NCBI RefSeq assembly: GCF_014697615.1 | Contig: NZ_JACJSD010000001.1 | Span: 1 to 64,000 of the forward strand | Direction: 5' to 3' | Source: Nostoc sp. FACHB-280 | GTDB taxonomy: Bacteria; Cyanobacteriota; Cyanobacteriia; Cyanobacteriales; Nostocaceae | Length of the DNA: 64,000 nt | Shown here: piece after piece, positions 42,434 to 51,276 of the stretch | How the letters are laid out: every line of letters starts with the position of its first letter | Numbering within the stretch: position 1 is the first letter of the stretch | Position numbers and translations under genes: made by a program | The notes under the pieces: model-generated | What the model was told of the DNA's origin: nothing | What the model saw: only the letters and a program-made list of their open reading frames with translations | The model's database searches: none

Positions 42434-43420
42434 TTATCCGCCTATTTGCGACATAGTGCGGCTGTATGTGCCTGTAGTACCAGAGTCACGGCCTTTAAAG
42501 TTAATTTCTGGCTTGATAGCTAATAAGTGTCTCACTTGTTCGAGTAACTGGTGGATGCTGACACCAGAACGTAGAGCAGTTTTTAAATCTAATTGACCAG
42601 TTTCGTTTAATAAGCAGGGACGTAACCAACCATCGGCGCTGAGTCGCATCCGGTTACAACGATCGCAAAAACATTCTGACATCTGGCTAATAAATCCCAG
42701 TGTACCTTTCGCTCCTGGAATTTGAAAAACATCCGCAGGCCCATTACCACGAACTTGTGATTCTGTCAATCCCCATTGTTTGCGAATGCGTTGGCGTAAA
42801 TCCGCAGAAGACACCCAACCGCGATCGCCAAATAATTGCCAATTACCAATCGGCATAAATTCAATAAATCGGACGTGCCACTGTTTGTCAATGCTGAGGG
42901 CGGCTAAATCAAGAATTTCATGGTCATTAACACCGGGGATCACCACTACATTCAGCTTCAGAGGGTTAAATCCCGCTTTGTAGGCGGCTTGAATACCATC
43001 CCAGACTTGTTGCCAGCGAGAACGTCCATGATTGCCGATAATTTGATCAAAGATATCAGGATCAAGGGAATCTAAACTAATATTTATTCGGCGTAGGCCA
43101 GCTTCATAAAGATTTTTGGCGATGGGTGCAAGTAAAAACCCATTGGTTGTCATGGATAAGTCTTTAGTTTCCCTGAATGATGCGATCGCTTTAACTAAAT
43201 CTACTACACCAGGACGCAGTAGAGGTTCGCCCCCAGTTAAACGAAATTGCGTAAAACCGACAGGGATAAACACCTCTTGAATCAAAGTCAGTAGTTCCGC
43301 GTCAGAGAGTAGTTGTTGCTTGAGGGCATATTCTAGTTCTGCACCCTCCGGCATACAATATTGACAGCGAAAATTACAGCGATCAATTAAACTAATGCGG
43401 AGATAGTCTACCTGGTTCAT
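42434..43420 (-). CDS. moaA: GTP 3',8-cyclase MoaA (molybdenum cofactor synthesis)
   Basis: The 328-residue radical-SAM enzyme converts GTP to 3',8-cyclo-GTP, the first step of molybdopterin synthesis. The N-terminal cluster motif is CNFRCQYC (Cys15, Cys19, Cys22). The C-terminal second cluster region is [10 protein letters not shown] plus the later PCL. MoaA usually ends in a conserved GG that activates the enzyme, and here the end is MSQIGG, so the tail is intact. No other moa gene is in the window. Molybdenum cofactor is needed for nitrate reductase. Confidence 0.96.
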   Translation of the reverse strand: MNQVDYLRISLIDRCNFRCQYCMPEGAELEYALKQQLLSDAELLTLIQEVFIPVGFTQFRLTGGEPLLRPGVVDLVKAIASFRETKDLSMTTNGFLLAPIAKNLYEAGLRRINISLDSLDPDIFDQIIGNHGRSRWQQVWDGIQAAYKAGFNPLKLNVVVIPGVNDHEILDLAALSIDKQWHVRFIEFMPIGNWQLFGDRGWVSSADLRQRIRKQWGLTESQVRGNGPADVFQIPGAKGTLGFISQMSECFCDRCNRMRLSADGWLRPCLLNETGQLDLKTALRSGVSIHQLLEQVRHLLAIKPEINFKGRDSGTTGTYSRTMSQIGG

Positions 43421-43605
43421 TTTAAGGAATTTATTTCTATTGTATTTTCCGCATTGCCCATCTGACTTTCATAGCTATCAAGCAGAAGAGTGCAAGTTGA
43501 ATAAAGGGCAAAGACTTGCGCCCTCAGATTTTAGTACATTTAAACGAATATAGCAGAAGGCAGGAGGAAAAGTCTTACTATCCCTTGTATTCAAGCTTTC
43601 AAACT

Positions 43606-43643
43606 CTACCCTAGCTGGCTAAACTGGCTGGGGGATTTTTTTT
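43606..43643 (+). ncRNA. NsiR1-like sRNA copy 1 (3' half only)
   Basis: Only the terminator half is recognisable (CCCTAGCTGGCTAAACTGGC, GGGGGA, T8). The upstream promoter segment is not conserved, so it may not be transcribed on its own. Confidence 0.5.
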
Positions 43644-43706
43644 GGTAGATGATGCTTGTTGTGAAAAATTATTCCGGGAGATGCAACTTGAGAACAGAAC
43701 AATTAA

Positions 43707-43770
43707 TTGGTAGATGCACCCTGATAACTTCTCCCCTCGCTGGCTGACACTGGCTGGGGGATTTTTTTTT
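43707..43770 (+). ncRNA. NsiR1-like sRNA copy 2
   Basis: The DIF-like box TCCGGG is at 43673-43678, 34 bases before TTGGTAGATGCACCCTGATAA. The stem TCTCCCC...GGGGGA ends in T9 at 43770. The predicted length is about 64 nt. Confidence 0.75.
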
Positions 43771-43833
43771 GGTAGATGATGCTTGTTGTGAAAAATTATT
43801 CCGGGAGATGCAGCTTGAAAACAGAACAATTAA

Positions 43834-43897
43834 TTGGTAGATGCACCCTGATAACTTCTCCCCTCGCTGGCTGACACTGGCTGGGGGATTTTTTTTT
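43834..43897 (+). ncRNA. NsiR1-like sRNA copy 3
   Basis: The DIF-like box TCCGGG is at 43800-43805. The unit is nearly identical to copy 2 and offset by exactly 127 bases, ending in T9. Confidence 0.75.
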
Positions 43898-43960
43898 GGT
43901 AGATGATGCTTGTTGTGAAAAATTATTCCGGGAGATGCAACTTGAGAATAGAACAATTAA

Positions 43961-44023
43961 TTGGTAGATGCACCCTGATAACTTTCTCCCTAGCTGGCTG
44001 ACACTGGCTAGGAGGATTTTTTT
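43961..44023 (+). ncRNA. NsiR1-like sRNA copy 4
   Basis: The DIF-like box TCCGGG is at 43927-43932. The stem differs on both sides: CTCCCTAGC against GCTAGGAGG, which are compensating changes that keep pairing. It ends in T7. Confidence 0.75.
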
Positions 44024-44107
44024 AATACCAACATCTCAGCAGAAGTAAAGTAATTATATATATTTTTCCTGCGGAAGATGTTAATTAAATCTCGAACCAG
44101 ATAATTA

Positions 44108-44167
44108 TTATAAATACACCCTGATAAATAAATCTCCTAGTTATCTGACATTACTGGGAGATTCTTT
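44108..44167 (+). ncRNA. NsiR1-like sRNA copy 5 (diverged)
   Basis: The box is TGCGGA at 44070-44075. The core ACACCCTGATAA is kept. The stem is CTCCTAGT...ACTGGGAG, again compensated, with an interrupted T-run. Confidence 0.6.
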
Positions 44168-44242
44168 AATATTTGGTAAATAGCAACCATGATTATTGCA
44201 TTTATTCGGAAGATGTTGATAAATTCTCGAATAAATAAATTA

Positions 44243-44304
44243 TCAATTGACGCGCCCTAATAACTAACTCCCCTATGCACTGGCCATAACTGGTAGATTT
44301 TTTT
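44243..44304 (+). ncRNA. NsiR1-like sRNA copy 6 (diverged)
   Basis: The box is TTCGGA at 44205-44210. The core is CGCGCCCTAATAACTAACTCCCC, and the 3' arm is weakened to CTGGTAGA before T7. A weak terminator is predicted. Confidence 0.5.
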
Positions 44305-44377
44305 CTGCTGTTTTAGCAGCATACTGATTTTTGGAATTTTTATCCGGAACATACTTCTAAATCCTGGAAACAGATTA

Positions 44378-44434
44378 TTGGTAGTTGTACTAAGATAACT
44401 AACTTTCCTGCTTGGTAGATACAACTATATTTTT
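44378..44434 (+). ncRNA. NsiR1-like sRNA copy 7 (diverged)
   Basis: An exact TCCGGA lies at 44343-44348, 35 bases before TTGGTAGTTGTACTAAGATAA. The stem region is shortened and ends in a T5 run. Confidence 0.5.
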
Positions 44435-44504
44435 ACTTTTGAAGCACCCAAAAACCTTTATGGTAATTGTTCCGGAAGACTTTGCTAGACCTTGGAACAA
44501 TTAA

Positions 44505-44563
44505 TTGGTAGATGTACCCTGATATCTAACTCCCTGGATTAACTAACACTTACTTGACGATTG
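44505..44563 (+). ncRNA. NsiR1-like sRNA copy 8 (terminator lost)
   Basis: An exact TCCGGA lies at 44471-44476, 34 bases before TTGGTAGATGTACCCTGATA. The 5' half is well kept, but no GGGGGA arm or T-run follows. The transcript end is therefore undefined and read-through is possible. Confidence 0.5.
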
Positions 44564-45195
44564 TTGAGACAGTTATTGTCTTTTGTTGGTAGTTGCTTAG
44601 GCGTATATTCTAGCGTAAGTTTCAGACAATATACTAGTGCAAATGGTGTTTTTTGACTATCAGTGTCAGCATTTATTGACTTAACTTCAATCTGAATCTT
44701 CGCAGTTATCATGCCACCGATAGAGTTTATCAAACACTTTTAGTGTTTATTAAGATGAAACTCACTTATTTACCTTCTACTATTCACAAGCAGTAGATGG
44801 ATTGTGGAAATATTTTTGCGATCGCTCAGTTGCTTTGCAGAAGCTACCCTGGATGAGAATCGTAAGTTTGTACATCCTATCATAGTTTATAGCCAGATTT
44901 CTACTGATTTGTCAAAACCAGATTACAGATTGCTAAAAATTAATTTTTTTGACTTCAATTACACATCTATAACCAAGCCATAGCTTAGGTTTTGGCTAAA
45001 TTCTGTTGCCTAGTCAACAGCTTTTCCACACTATGACTATTTCCTGAAAATTATTTTTTTTCGGATAAAATTCTAAATTTTGTACTTAAATTTTCATTAA
45101 TTGCGCTATCCTAGTGGCTCATCCTTTAGTAAGATGCTTACTTTGAATAAGTATGATACGATATATTGCCTATTTTCAGGGAGGCGCAAAATTAT

Positions 45196-45519
45196 ATGAG
45201 TTTAGCTGTAATTAAATTTTCATCTGAAGACTGCGGCATTTGCCATAAAATGGCTTTTTATGACCAAAAAGTAGCCGAAGAATTGGGTTTGCAGTTTATT
45301 GATGTGAAAATGCAAGATACAGCCACTTATCGCAAATATCGGAAAATTTTGCTCACCCAGTATCCCGATAAATCAGAAATGGGCTGGCCTACTTATATTA
45401 TTTGTGATGCGCCAGAGGGAGAATTTCAGATTATTGGTGAAGTTAAAGGTGGACACCCCAAAGGGGAGTTTAGAAGTCGTCTACAAGCAGTTTTAAATCC
45501 TACTGCTAATGAGAATTAA
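45196..45519 (+). CDS. Thioredoxin-like protein
   Basis: The 107-residue protein has a single thioredoxin fold with an active-site motif CGIC (SSEDCGICHKMAF), like atypical or glutaredoxin-type thioredoxins. The later cis-proline is seen in GWPTYII. It should reduce disulfides in the cytosol. The start is ATG 45196 after GGAGGCG; the longer frame begins in the leader. Its 3' end overlaps the convergent gene by 14 bases. Confidence 0.8.
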   Translation: MSLAVIKFSSEDCGICHKMAFYDQKVAEELGLQFIDVKMQDTATYRKYRKILLTQYPDKSEMGWPTYIICDAPEGEFQIIGEVKGGHPKGEFRSRLQAVLNPTANEN

Positions 45520-45739
45520 GGATTTCAAAAGATTTCACTTCTAAAACTGGGCCAATCATTGCTGCTGTCATGATATCTTCACGCACCTGTCCTGTGACTT
45601 TAGCTTGCTGCCCAGTTTTGAGCAAGCTTTTATCAGCGCCTTTGAGAATTTCGTAGGTCACGCCGTCACCTGAGACTAAAGCCCAAGCGCCCATACCAAT
45701 ATCACGACGTTCAATAGTACCTGTAATTGTGATGCTCAT
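45506..45739 (-). CDS. Small conserved protein with OB-like fold
   Basis: The 77-residue protein runs MSITITGTIERRDIGMGAW, then VTGQVREDIMTAAMIGPVL. This is the pattern of short beta-barrel (OB-like, DUF5818-type) proteins that hold repeated G-T-V strands. The longer frame upstream is repeat DNA, so I start at ATG 45739. The function is unknown. Confidence 0.65.
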   Translation of the reverse strand: MSITITGTIERRDIGMGAWALVSGDGVTYEILKGADKSLLKTGQQAKVTGQVREDIMTAAMIGPVLEVKSFEILNSH

Positions 45740-45783
45740 AATTAAGTGCTGAGTGCTAAGTGCTGAGTAGAAAGTGGGGAATT

Positions 45784-45837
45784 CTGTACACTGAGCGTTC
45801 GCGCAGCGTCTCCGACAGGAGAAGTCGAAGTGTACAG
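45784..45837. repeat. Dispersed repeat with CTGTACACT ends and a GCGTCTCCGACAGGAGA core
   Basis: CTGTACACT at 45784-45792 and AGTGTACAG at 45829-45837 are perfect inverted ends. The interior CGTTCGCGCAGCGTCTCC matches, in complement, the core of the element at 33955-33981. A GTGCTGA run lies to its left. Confidence 0.75.
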
Positions 45838-45900
45838 GACTGAGTAGGGAGTGGGGATTTTTCACTACTCACTACTCCCCACTCACTATTGCCTGATATT

Positions 45901-47745
45901 TTATGCCACTTGTCTTTCGTTGTTAACTGCCAAACGAGCTAGTCCGTAGCAGAGTAGGGCATTAACCATGAGGAAGACTCTGGCTAAGTCGCCATCACCC
46001 AAACCCCAAACGGCTGGGTCGTAAATGGCACTGACTGTCAAGCAAGCTGCCACACCCAAGGTACAACCAACGGCAAACCATTTCCAAGTCGGATGCCCTA
46101 ACAGCAATACAATCAGCAAAAGGGGAATTAACACACTGGCAAATAAGGGATTAAAAGCATTTGTACCTTGTAGGGTGTTACCCAACTCAGGTAGAGAACT
46201 GCCTAACAGGCGGAAAGGCCACTGGGGTAAATCAAATATATAAATGCCTTTGAGGAAGAATAACCCAGAACTGCCAAAAGTTAAGCCACTAAATAAAGCC
46301 CAACTCCAGGTAAAGGGGAAATAAACCCGTAAAAACCAAGCCAGTAAATAGGAACCGACTACCATTAAAATCTTCGGCAAAAGTGCTACAACACCGCCAT
46401 CTATCCAAAAGCCAGGGTTAATATAACCGTTATCGCGCAACCACCGGAAGAAATCTGGGAAACTGATTTGTCCTTGGGCTGCTAGTTTAACTGCGGCTTC
46501 GGCGTTAAGTTGTCCAGCACCGTAATAGTTCAACCCATCATCTTGAATTACTCTGGCTGACTGTTTGAGAACTTTTAAAATGTCATCGGGATTTTCGATA
46601 CCCTTGGCTTTGATTAAAGCCGCTACACCTGCAACGTGAGGCGCAGCCATACTTGTACCTTGGAGTCCCAAAAATTCACTTTCGCCATTTTCGTTGATGG
46701 TTTCTTGCAAAATCTTGCCAGTATCACTACCACCAGGGGCAGAAATATCAACGCCAGCACCATAGTTAGAGTAGTCTGCTTTTTCACCCTCTGGGCCGAA
46801 GGCGGAAACACCAATTACATAGGGGTAACGGGCTGGATAGCTGGCACCATTGGCACTTTCATTACCAGCCGCAGCAATGATGACTACACCTTTTTTATGA
46901 GCATAATCAATAGCATCTTTCATTAACTGGCTTTCACCGCCACCACCCAAGCTCATGTTAATCACATCTGCACCTTTATCGGCCGCAAATTTAATAGCTT
47001 CGGCAATATCGGCGACTGTACCACCACCGTACTCACTTAAAACTTTGAGTGGCATGAGACTGGCCTCGTAAGCAACACCCGCGACACCATATTGATTATT
47101 GGTAGCTTGGGCGACTGTACCTGCAACGTGTGTACCATGTCCGTTATCGTCGGTGGCTTGTTCTCGGTCATTGACAAAATCGTAGCCTTTGACAAATTTG
47201 GTCTCTTTTAAGTCGCGTAGCTGGGTAACACCAGTATCAATCACAGCAACGGTGATGCCACTACCTTTGGTTTCAGTCCACGCGCCTTCAATGCCGATTT
47301 TGTGCAGGTTCCACTGCTTGCTGTAATATGGGTCGTTGGGGCCGATTAAGGAAGGTTTGGCCTCGTTATTTTGGGGTGGGGTGAGTTCTCCAAGAACGGT
47401 GGTTTTAGGTTCTGGGGGAATTCTATAGATGTAATTTGGTTCAATAAATTCTGTGGCTTTGGCAAACTGAGATTTTTTCAGTTGTTGCAGCCTTTGGCGA
47501 TCGCCTTTGATAATATACACATTGTCTTGTGCAGAAAATTTATTATCTAATTGGGGTGTGACGTTGTATTGTTGAGCGATCGCTTGCAAGTCTCGGTCTA
47601 TTTCATCTTTAGCAATATCTTCCCGAAAATCAAGCACAATCGTTTCAAAATCACCTTTTGCTGCTAGTCCCTGAAAATTTAAAAATCCAAAAACAGCAGC
47701 ACCCAGCCCAATAATAAACAGGCACAATAATAATAGCCTTCTCAT
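45901..47745 (-). CDS. Subtilisin-like serine protease with C-terminal membrane domain
   Basis: The 614-residue protein has an N-terminal membrane/signal helix at 3-22, a propeptide at about 30-110 and an S8 peptidase domain at about 140-420. The catalytic triad is in place: Asp170 (VIDTGV), His203 (GHGTHVAGT) and Ser365 (GTSMAAPH), plus the oxyanion Asn (AAAGNES). The last 150 residues form about five hydrophobic helices, anchoring the protease in a membrane. This architecture is known in cyanobacteria; the substrate is unknown. Confidence 0.92.
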   Translation of the reverse strand: MRRLLLLCLFIIGLGAAVFGFLNFQGLAAKGDFETIVLDFREDIAKDEIDRDLQAIAQQYNVTPQLDNKFSAQDNVYIIKGDRQRLQQLKKSQFAKATEFIEPNYIYRIPPEPKTTVLGELTPPQNNEAKPSLIGPNDPYYSKQWNLHKIGIEGAWTETKGSGITVAVIDTGVTQLRDLKETKFVKGYDFVNDREQATDDNGHGTHVAGTVAQATNNQYGVAGVAYEASLMPLKVLSEYGGGTVADIAEAIKFAADKGADVINMSLGGGGESQLMKDAIDYAHKKGVVIIAAAGNESANGASYPARYPYVIGVSAFGPEGEKADYSNYGAGVDISAPGGSDTGKILQETINENGESEFLGLQGTSMAAPHVAGVAALIKAKGIENPDDILKVLKQSARVIQDDGLNYYGAGQLNAEAAVKLAAQGQISFPDFFRWLRDNGYINPGFWIDGGVVALLPKILMVVGSYLLAWFLRVYFPFTWSWALFSGLTFGSSGLFFLKGIYIFDLPQWPFRLLGSSLPELGNTLQGTNAFNPLFASVLIPLLLIVLLLGHPTWKWFAVGCTLGVAACLTVSAIYDPAVWGLGDGDLARVFLMVNALLCYGLARLAVNNERQVA

Positions 47746-47865
47746 ATTAACTCGTTAACGCTTTTGCCAGTTTGCTCACTAACATAACTTATTTACATCC
47801 CTGGTTGGTGTAATTGTCACTTTAGTTAGTTAAACCTTCACTTACGACTCAGGATTTGTTAAACG

Positions 47866-48297
47866 ATGGAACGTGGTCTTTTATGGTTGCCTTTGTTGAT
47901 AGCGTTTTTTTGGTTAGCTTGGCAAGGATCTAAAGAATATCAAAAAGTCGAAGCTTACCGAACTTGGGCAGCACAATTTGAACGAGCTAAATATGATATT
48001 TATGCCGTATTAGGTCAAAAAGACAACAATCTTACTTGGGGTAAACCCACAACCAAAGGCCCAATCAATGTAGAAACTTTTTCTTTACTTGATGTCAAAA
48101 AAATAAATCTTTTGGTCAACGACATAGTTGTTAATATAGAAGCACCACCCGCCAAAGGTCGAGACATCAAAATAGAATTTGTTATTGCTGAACCCGCTAA
48201 ATCTGTACTTATACCATTTACAGAAATTCCCTTAGCCACCCAATGGGCTAAATATTTAAAGGGAGCATTACAAAATTTACGTGGGGAACAAAGTTAA
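47866..48297 (+). CDS. Membrane-anchored unknown protein
   Basis: The 143-residue protein has an N-terminal hydrophobic helix (LLWLPLLIAFFWLAWQ), then a soluble alpha/beta domain without known motifs. It is divergent from the protease gene. The palindrome copy at 48358 follows its stop by 61 bases. Confidence 0.65.
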   Translation: MERGLLWLPLLIAFFWLAWQGSKEYQKVEAYRTWAAQFERAKYDIYAVLGQKDNNLTWGKPTTKGPINVETFSLLDVKKINLLVNDIVVNIEAPPAKGRDIKIEFVIAEPAKSVLIPFTEIPLATQWAKYLKGALQNLRGEQS

Positions 48298-48357
48298 TCT
48301 ACAAGCCGTCATCAGTTCTAGGAAATTGCAAGGTATATTGAGAAGCAAAGCAAAATC

Positions 48358-48390
48358 AGATCCCCGATTTATTATATAAGTCGGGGATCT
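48358..48390. repeat. Palindrome family AGATCCCCGA..., copy 3 (shorter arms)
   Basis: AGATCCCCGA pairs with TCGGGGATCT. The central 13 bases (TTTATTATATAAG) have diverged from copies 1 and 2 but still pair in part. Confidence 0.85.
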
Positions 48391-48534
48391 AATTTCCTGA
48401 GCATTTTTCCAGCAAATATCTTAACCAAATGAATTAATTTTTTTGCAAAATTTTGGGAAATCTTGTCTAGAGAAATTGTAGTCAGAAACAGAAATAAAAA
48501 ATCTTCCATCTTAGTCAAGAGATGAGAATTGGTT

Positions 48535-50136
48535 ATGCAAAAAAATATTGCTGTTTTGGGTGTCTTATTACTTCTTGGTGCTTGTAGTTCTGGTATTGAC
48601 GGCATCTCTCAAGCTACAAATACCGTGAAAGCGAAAGTAGAAAACTGTCCCCAAGCTGAGGTTGTGGCTTTACCAGGACAAAAGCAAAACGAAGGCTTTT
48701 ATGACAGGTTTGATTGGCATATTCGCAACATTATAGCGAATGATGACACGATTAGATTTCAAACTTTAAAGCAAGATTTTGTTTTCTGTCGAGCTAATAA
48801 TACTTGGACAGTCCAAAAAGGAACTTTACCCAAAGACTTACAACCACCAAGCAACTATACCGCTTTTGCCCAAGAGATAGTAAATCCCAAGTTCAAAACT
48901 ATTAACTTTCAGGATAAAGCCTATCAATATCGAGTCCTTCAAGAGCCAAATTATTCTTTAAGCTCAGACAATAATCTCTCCCGCCCAGAAGTCAAAGATC
49001 CAACCAAAGATAAAATTGTTTTTGAACTCATTACACCTAATAATAAAACTCCTCAACGGCAAACTTTGTACACCCTTAAAGATTTGCAAAATGCAGCAGT
49101 AAAAGCCGGATTTTCTGCCGAAGGAAATTTGTTAGGTGTGCCAAGAATTACATCTAGTTTAATTTATGGCGATCAGATTTGGTGGTCAGTTGCCTTTGAG
49201 CAAGGTGAAGGTAACAACGGCATTGCCACTATTGTTAGTTATGACCCAAAAACTGATAAATTTAGCTTAATTCAACCAGAAACCCTGGCATTTACACAAA
49301 TCACAGATTTAGCCATTACTGGCGATGCAAATAATCCAACTTTCTGGATGGGTACTAATGTGAGTGGTGAAGGAAATCTCTACATTCCTGCCAAGGGATT
49401 AGTTGCTTATCGTCCTGATAATTCTTTAAGTACTTACACTACAAATAACAGTCCTTTAGTTGGGGCAATTCCTGACAAAATCAGAGTAGAAAATAACATT
49501 CTTTGGGTGAGTAGTGCTAACGGTGTTTGCCAAGTAAAATGGCAAGCTGCTGATAACCCAGAGAATTGGTCTTGTTGGCGCTTTACTGCAATGGCTAAAT
49601 TGCCAGAAACATTACCAATTTACAGTGCCTCGACTAATAAAAAGTCTGCTGCATCCTTAGCCGCTAATGAAACTGTAGAAGTTTTGTGGTGGAGTCCTGT
49701 AAATTTCCAAACCAACAAAGGACGTTACGAGGTGACATATCCTCAAGGCTTCACAGCAAAACTCAATGAAGGTGCAAGTAAGTATGAGTTTGGGCGTTCC
49801 TTACCAGCTGGAAAAACACCTATTGAATGGCCTGGTTTTGAATGGCACTGGAATGGACAACGCTTTATTCGTAGCTTAGATGAAGTTTCCCTCAATTTAG
49901 TTGGCGGCGGCCCCCAAGGTATCGGTTCTGGACAACTCAACCCAAACCCAGAATTAGCAAGGAATTGGAATGCAATGCGCGGTGATTTAGAGTTACTTGA
50001 TATTTCTCCCAAGTCTACCAGCGTAAAATATTACTCTGGCTGGGTTGACTCTGAAAAACTGCAACCTTATCTTACAGTTGTGCCGCAAACCAGACCCCAA
50101 AACTCACAACCAAACCCTTTATTGAAGGGCAAGTGA
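48535..50136 (+). CDS. Large lipoprotein of unknown function
   Basis: The 533-residue protein has a lipobox (LLLLGACSSG) that places the acylated cysteine at about residue 18. A folded domain follows with a beta-propeller-like pattern: repeated Trp/Asn-rich strands such as WSVAFEQGEG, FWMGTNVSGEG and LWVSSANGVC. It probably faces the periplasm. I start at ATG 48535. The upstream TTG is part of the leader, and the family is not recognised. Confidence 0.75.
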   Translation: MQKNIAVLGVLLLLGACSSGIDGISQATNTVKAKVENCPQAEVVALPGQKQNEGFYDRFDWHIRNIIANDDTIRFQTLKQDFVFCRANNTWTVQKGTLPKDLQPPSNYTAFAQEIVNPKFKTINFQDKAYQYRVLQEPNYSLSSDNNLSRPEVKDPTKDKIVFELITPNNKTPQRQTLYTLKDLQNAAVKAGFSAEGNLLGVPRITSSLIYGDQIWWSVAFEQGEGNNGIATIVSYDPKTDKFSLIQPETLAFTQITDLAITGDANNPTFWMGTNVSGEGNLYIPAKGLVAYRPDNSLSTYTTNNSPLVGAIPDKIRVENNILWVSSANGVCQVKWQAADNPENWSCWRFTAMAKLPETLPIYSASTNKKSAASLAANETVEVLWWSPVNFQTNKGRYEVTYPQGFTAKLNEGASKYEFGRSLPAGKTPIEWPGFEWHWNGQRFIRSLDEVSLNLVGGGPQGIGSGQLNPNPELARNWNAMRGDLELLDISPKSTSVKYYSGWVDSEKLQPYLTVVPQTRPQNSQPNPLLKGK

Positions 50137-50264
50137 AGAATGAAGTGTGAAATTAATTGACTCTAGAAGTTGTCAACGGTTATTTTTCATTTGTCATTTG
50201 TCTACCTTGTCTCCTCTATCTACCTTGTCTCCCTCGTCCCCCTACACCCTCACACCCCACCCTT

Positions 50265-51086
50265 ATGAATGCCGAAAAGACATCAAAAATACCCGTAGCT
50301 TTAACTATTGCTGGTTCAGATAGTGGCGGTGGTGCGGGGATACAAGCTGACTTACGCACCTTTGCCTTTCATTGTGTCCACGGTACTAGTGCTGTAACCT
50401 GCGTGACGGCGCAAAATACCTTGGGGGTGAGGCGAGTGGATGCGATGCCACCGGAGGCTGTTGTTGCCCAAATGCAAGCGGTAGCAGAGGATATTGGCGT
50501 TATAGCCGCGAAAACGGGAATGTTGCTAAATCAAGAAATTATTGCGGCTGTTGCCCAGCAAGTAGAGGCTTTAGAAATTAATAATTTAGTAGTTGACCCG
50601 GTGATGGTATCGCGTACAGGGGCGCAGTTAATTGATGATGATGCTATTAAGACATTATGTCAGCAGTTAATTCCCCAGGCGGTAATCATTACCCCTAACC
50701 GCTATGAGGCGCAGATTTTAAGCGGTTTCCCGATAAATACTCTAGATGATATGAGGGCGGCTGCCCAAACTATTTACCGCAACTTCAAAGCGCAGACTGT
50801 TTTAGTGAAAGGTGGCGGGATGCAAGGCAATGCCCGTGGGGTGGATATTTGGTTTGATGGGAACTGTTTGGAACTCTTGACAACACAGCAAATAGACACG
50901 CAAAATACCCACGGTACTGGTTGTACTCTATCAGCTGCGATCGCCGCTAATTTAGCAATGGGCAAGGATTTGTTAACATCCGTCAAACAGGCAAAAGAGT
51001 ATGTTACAAATGCTCTTGCTTACTCACTCAGTATAGGCAAAGGTCAAGGCCCTGTAGGACACTTTTTTCCTTTGTTACGAAATTGA
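50265..51086 (+). CDS. thiD: Hydroxymethylpyrimidine/phosphomethylpyrimidine kinase ThiD
   Basis: The 273-residue ThiD phosphorylates HMP and then HMP-phosphate, the step after ThiC in thiamine synthesis. Motifs are ALTIAGSDSGGGAGIQADL at the start, VVDPVMVSRTGAQL, LITPNR-like VIITPNRYEA, VLVKGGG and NTHGTGCTLSAAIAANL, which carries the catalytic cysteine/glycine anion hole. The start is ATG 50265, since the preceding codons are CCTTGTCT repeat DNA. No riboswitch was noticed upstream. Confidence 0.96.
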   Translation: MNAEKTSKIPVALTIAGSDSGGGAGIQADLRTFAFHCVHGTSAVTCVTAQNTLGVRRVDAMPPEAVVAQMQAVAEDIGVIAAKTGMLLNQEIIAAVAQQVEALEINNLVVDPVMVSRTGAQLIDDDAIKTLCQQLIPQAVIITPNRYEAQILSGFPINTLDDMRAAAQTIYRNFKAQTVLVKGGGMQGNARGVDIWFDGNCLELLTTQQIDTQNTHGTGCTLSAAIAANLAMGKDLLTSVKQAKEYVTNALAYSLSIGKGQGPVGHFFPLLRN

Positions 51087-51276
51087 CCTGTATTTAGTGG
51101 AATATTGTAAGTTGTTAGTTGCTTGTTATGGCGATTTTTAGGTATTAACTCGACCAAAAAAAATCTTTGCTATCTCAGCATTTATCCATTATTCTTGGGC
51201 ATAGTTTCATATCTAGCCATTTCCTTTAGCATTTCTGTAAAATTCCATTACCTTAACTTTTGATACCAATTCACCG

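Larger units (their letters stand above)
43606..44563 (+). repeat. Tandem array of promoter-plus-sRNA units (NsiR1-like)
   Basis: Eight units are visible. The best four are nearly identical with a 127-base period, and the rest diverge with spacings of about 128-143. Each complete unit has a TCCGGG/TCCGGA-like box, a conserved TTGGTAGATGCACCCTGATAA segment about 34-38 bases later, a CTCCC...GGGGGA stem and, in copies 1-7, a T-run. This matches the published description of NsiR1: a heterocyst-specific sRNA of about 60 nt from a tandem array with HetR-dependent DIF promoters. Identity is from memory. Confidence 0.85.
43421..45195. other. Long non-coding region holding the sRNA-like array
   Basis: No protein gene is convincing between moaA and the thioredoxin-like gene. 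The centre (43606-44563) is the tandem array described separately. The right part (44564-45195) is AT-rich with no recognised feature except a HIP1 site near 44820. Minus-strand frames over the array merely read through the repeat units. Confidence 0.7.

Noticed and set aside
43611-43956. Minus-strand frames of 72 and 95 codons across the array
   Set aside because: They only read through the repeat units, recur in each copy and run antisense to the promoter-plus-terminator design.
43606-44563. Possible CRISPR array
   Set aside because: The period is 127-143 bases with no unique spacers between short repeats; whole units including promoter and terminator are repeated.
44539-44733. 64-codon minus-strand frame next to array copy 8
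   Set aside because: No homology recognised and no ribosome site; composition is like surrounding non-coding DNA. It could be re-examined if expressed.
44564-45195. Possible hetF remnant next to the array
   Set aside because: No CHAT-protease motif or long frame is present; the stretch is AT-rich and non-coding.
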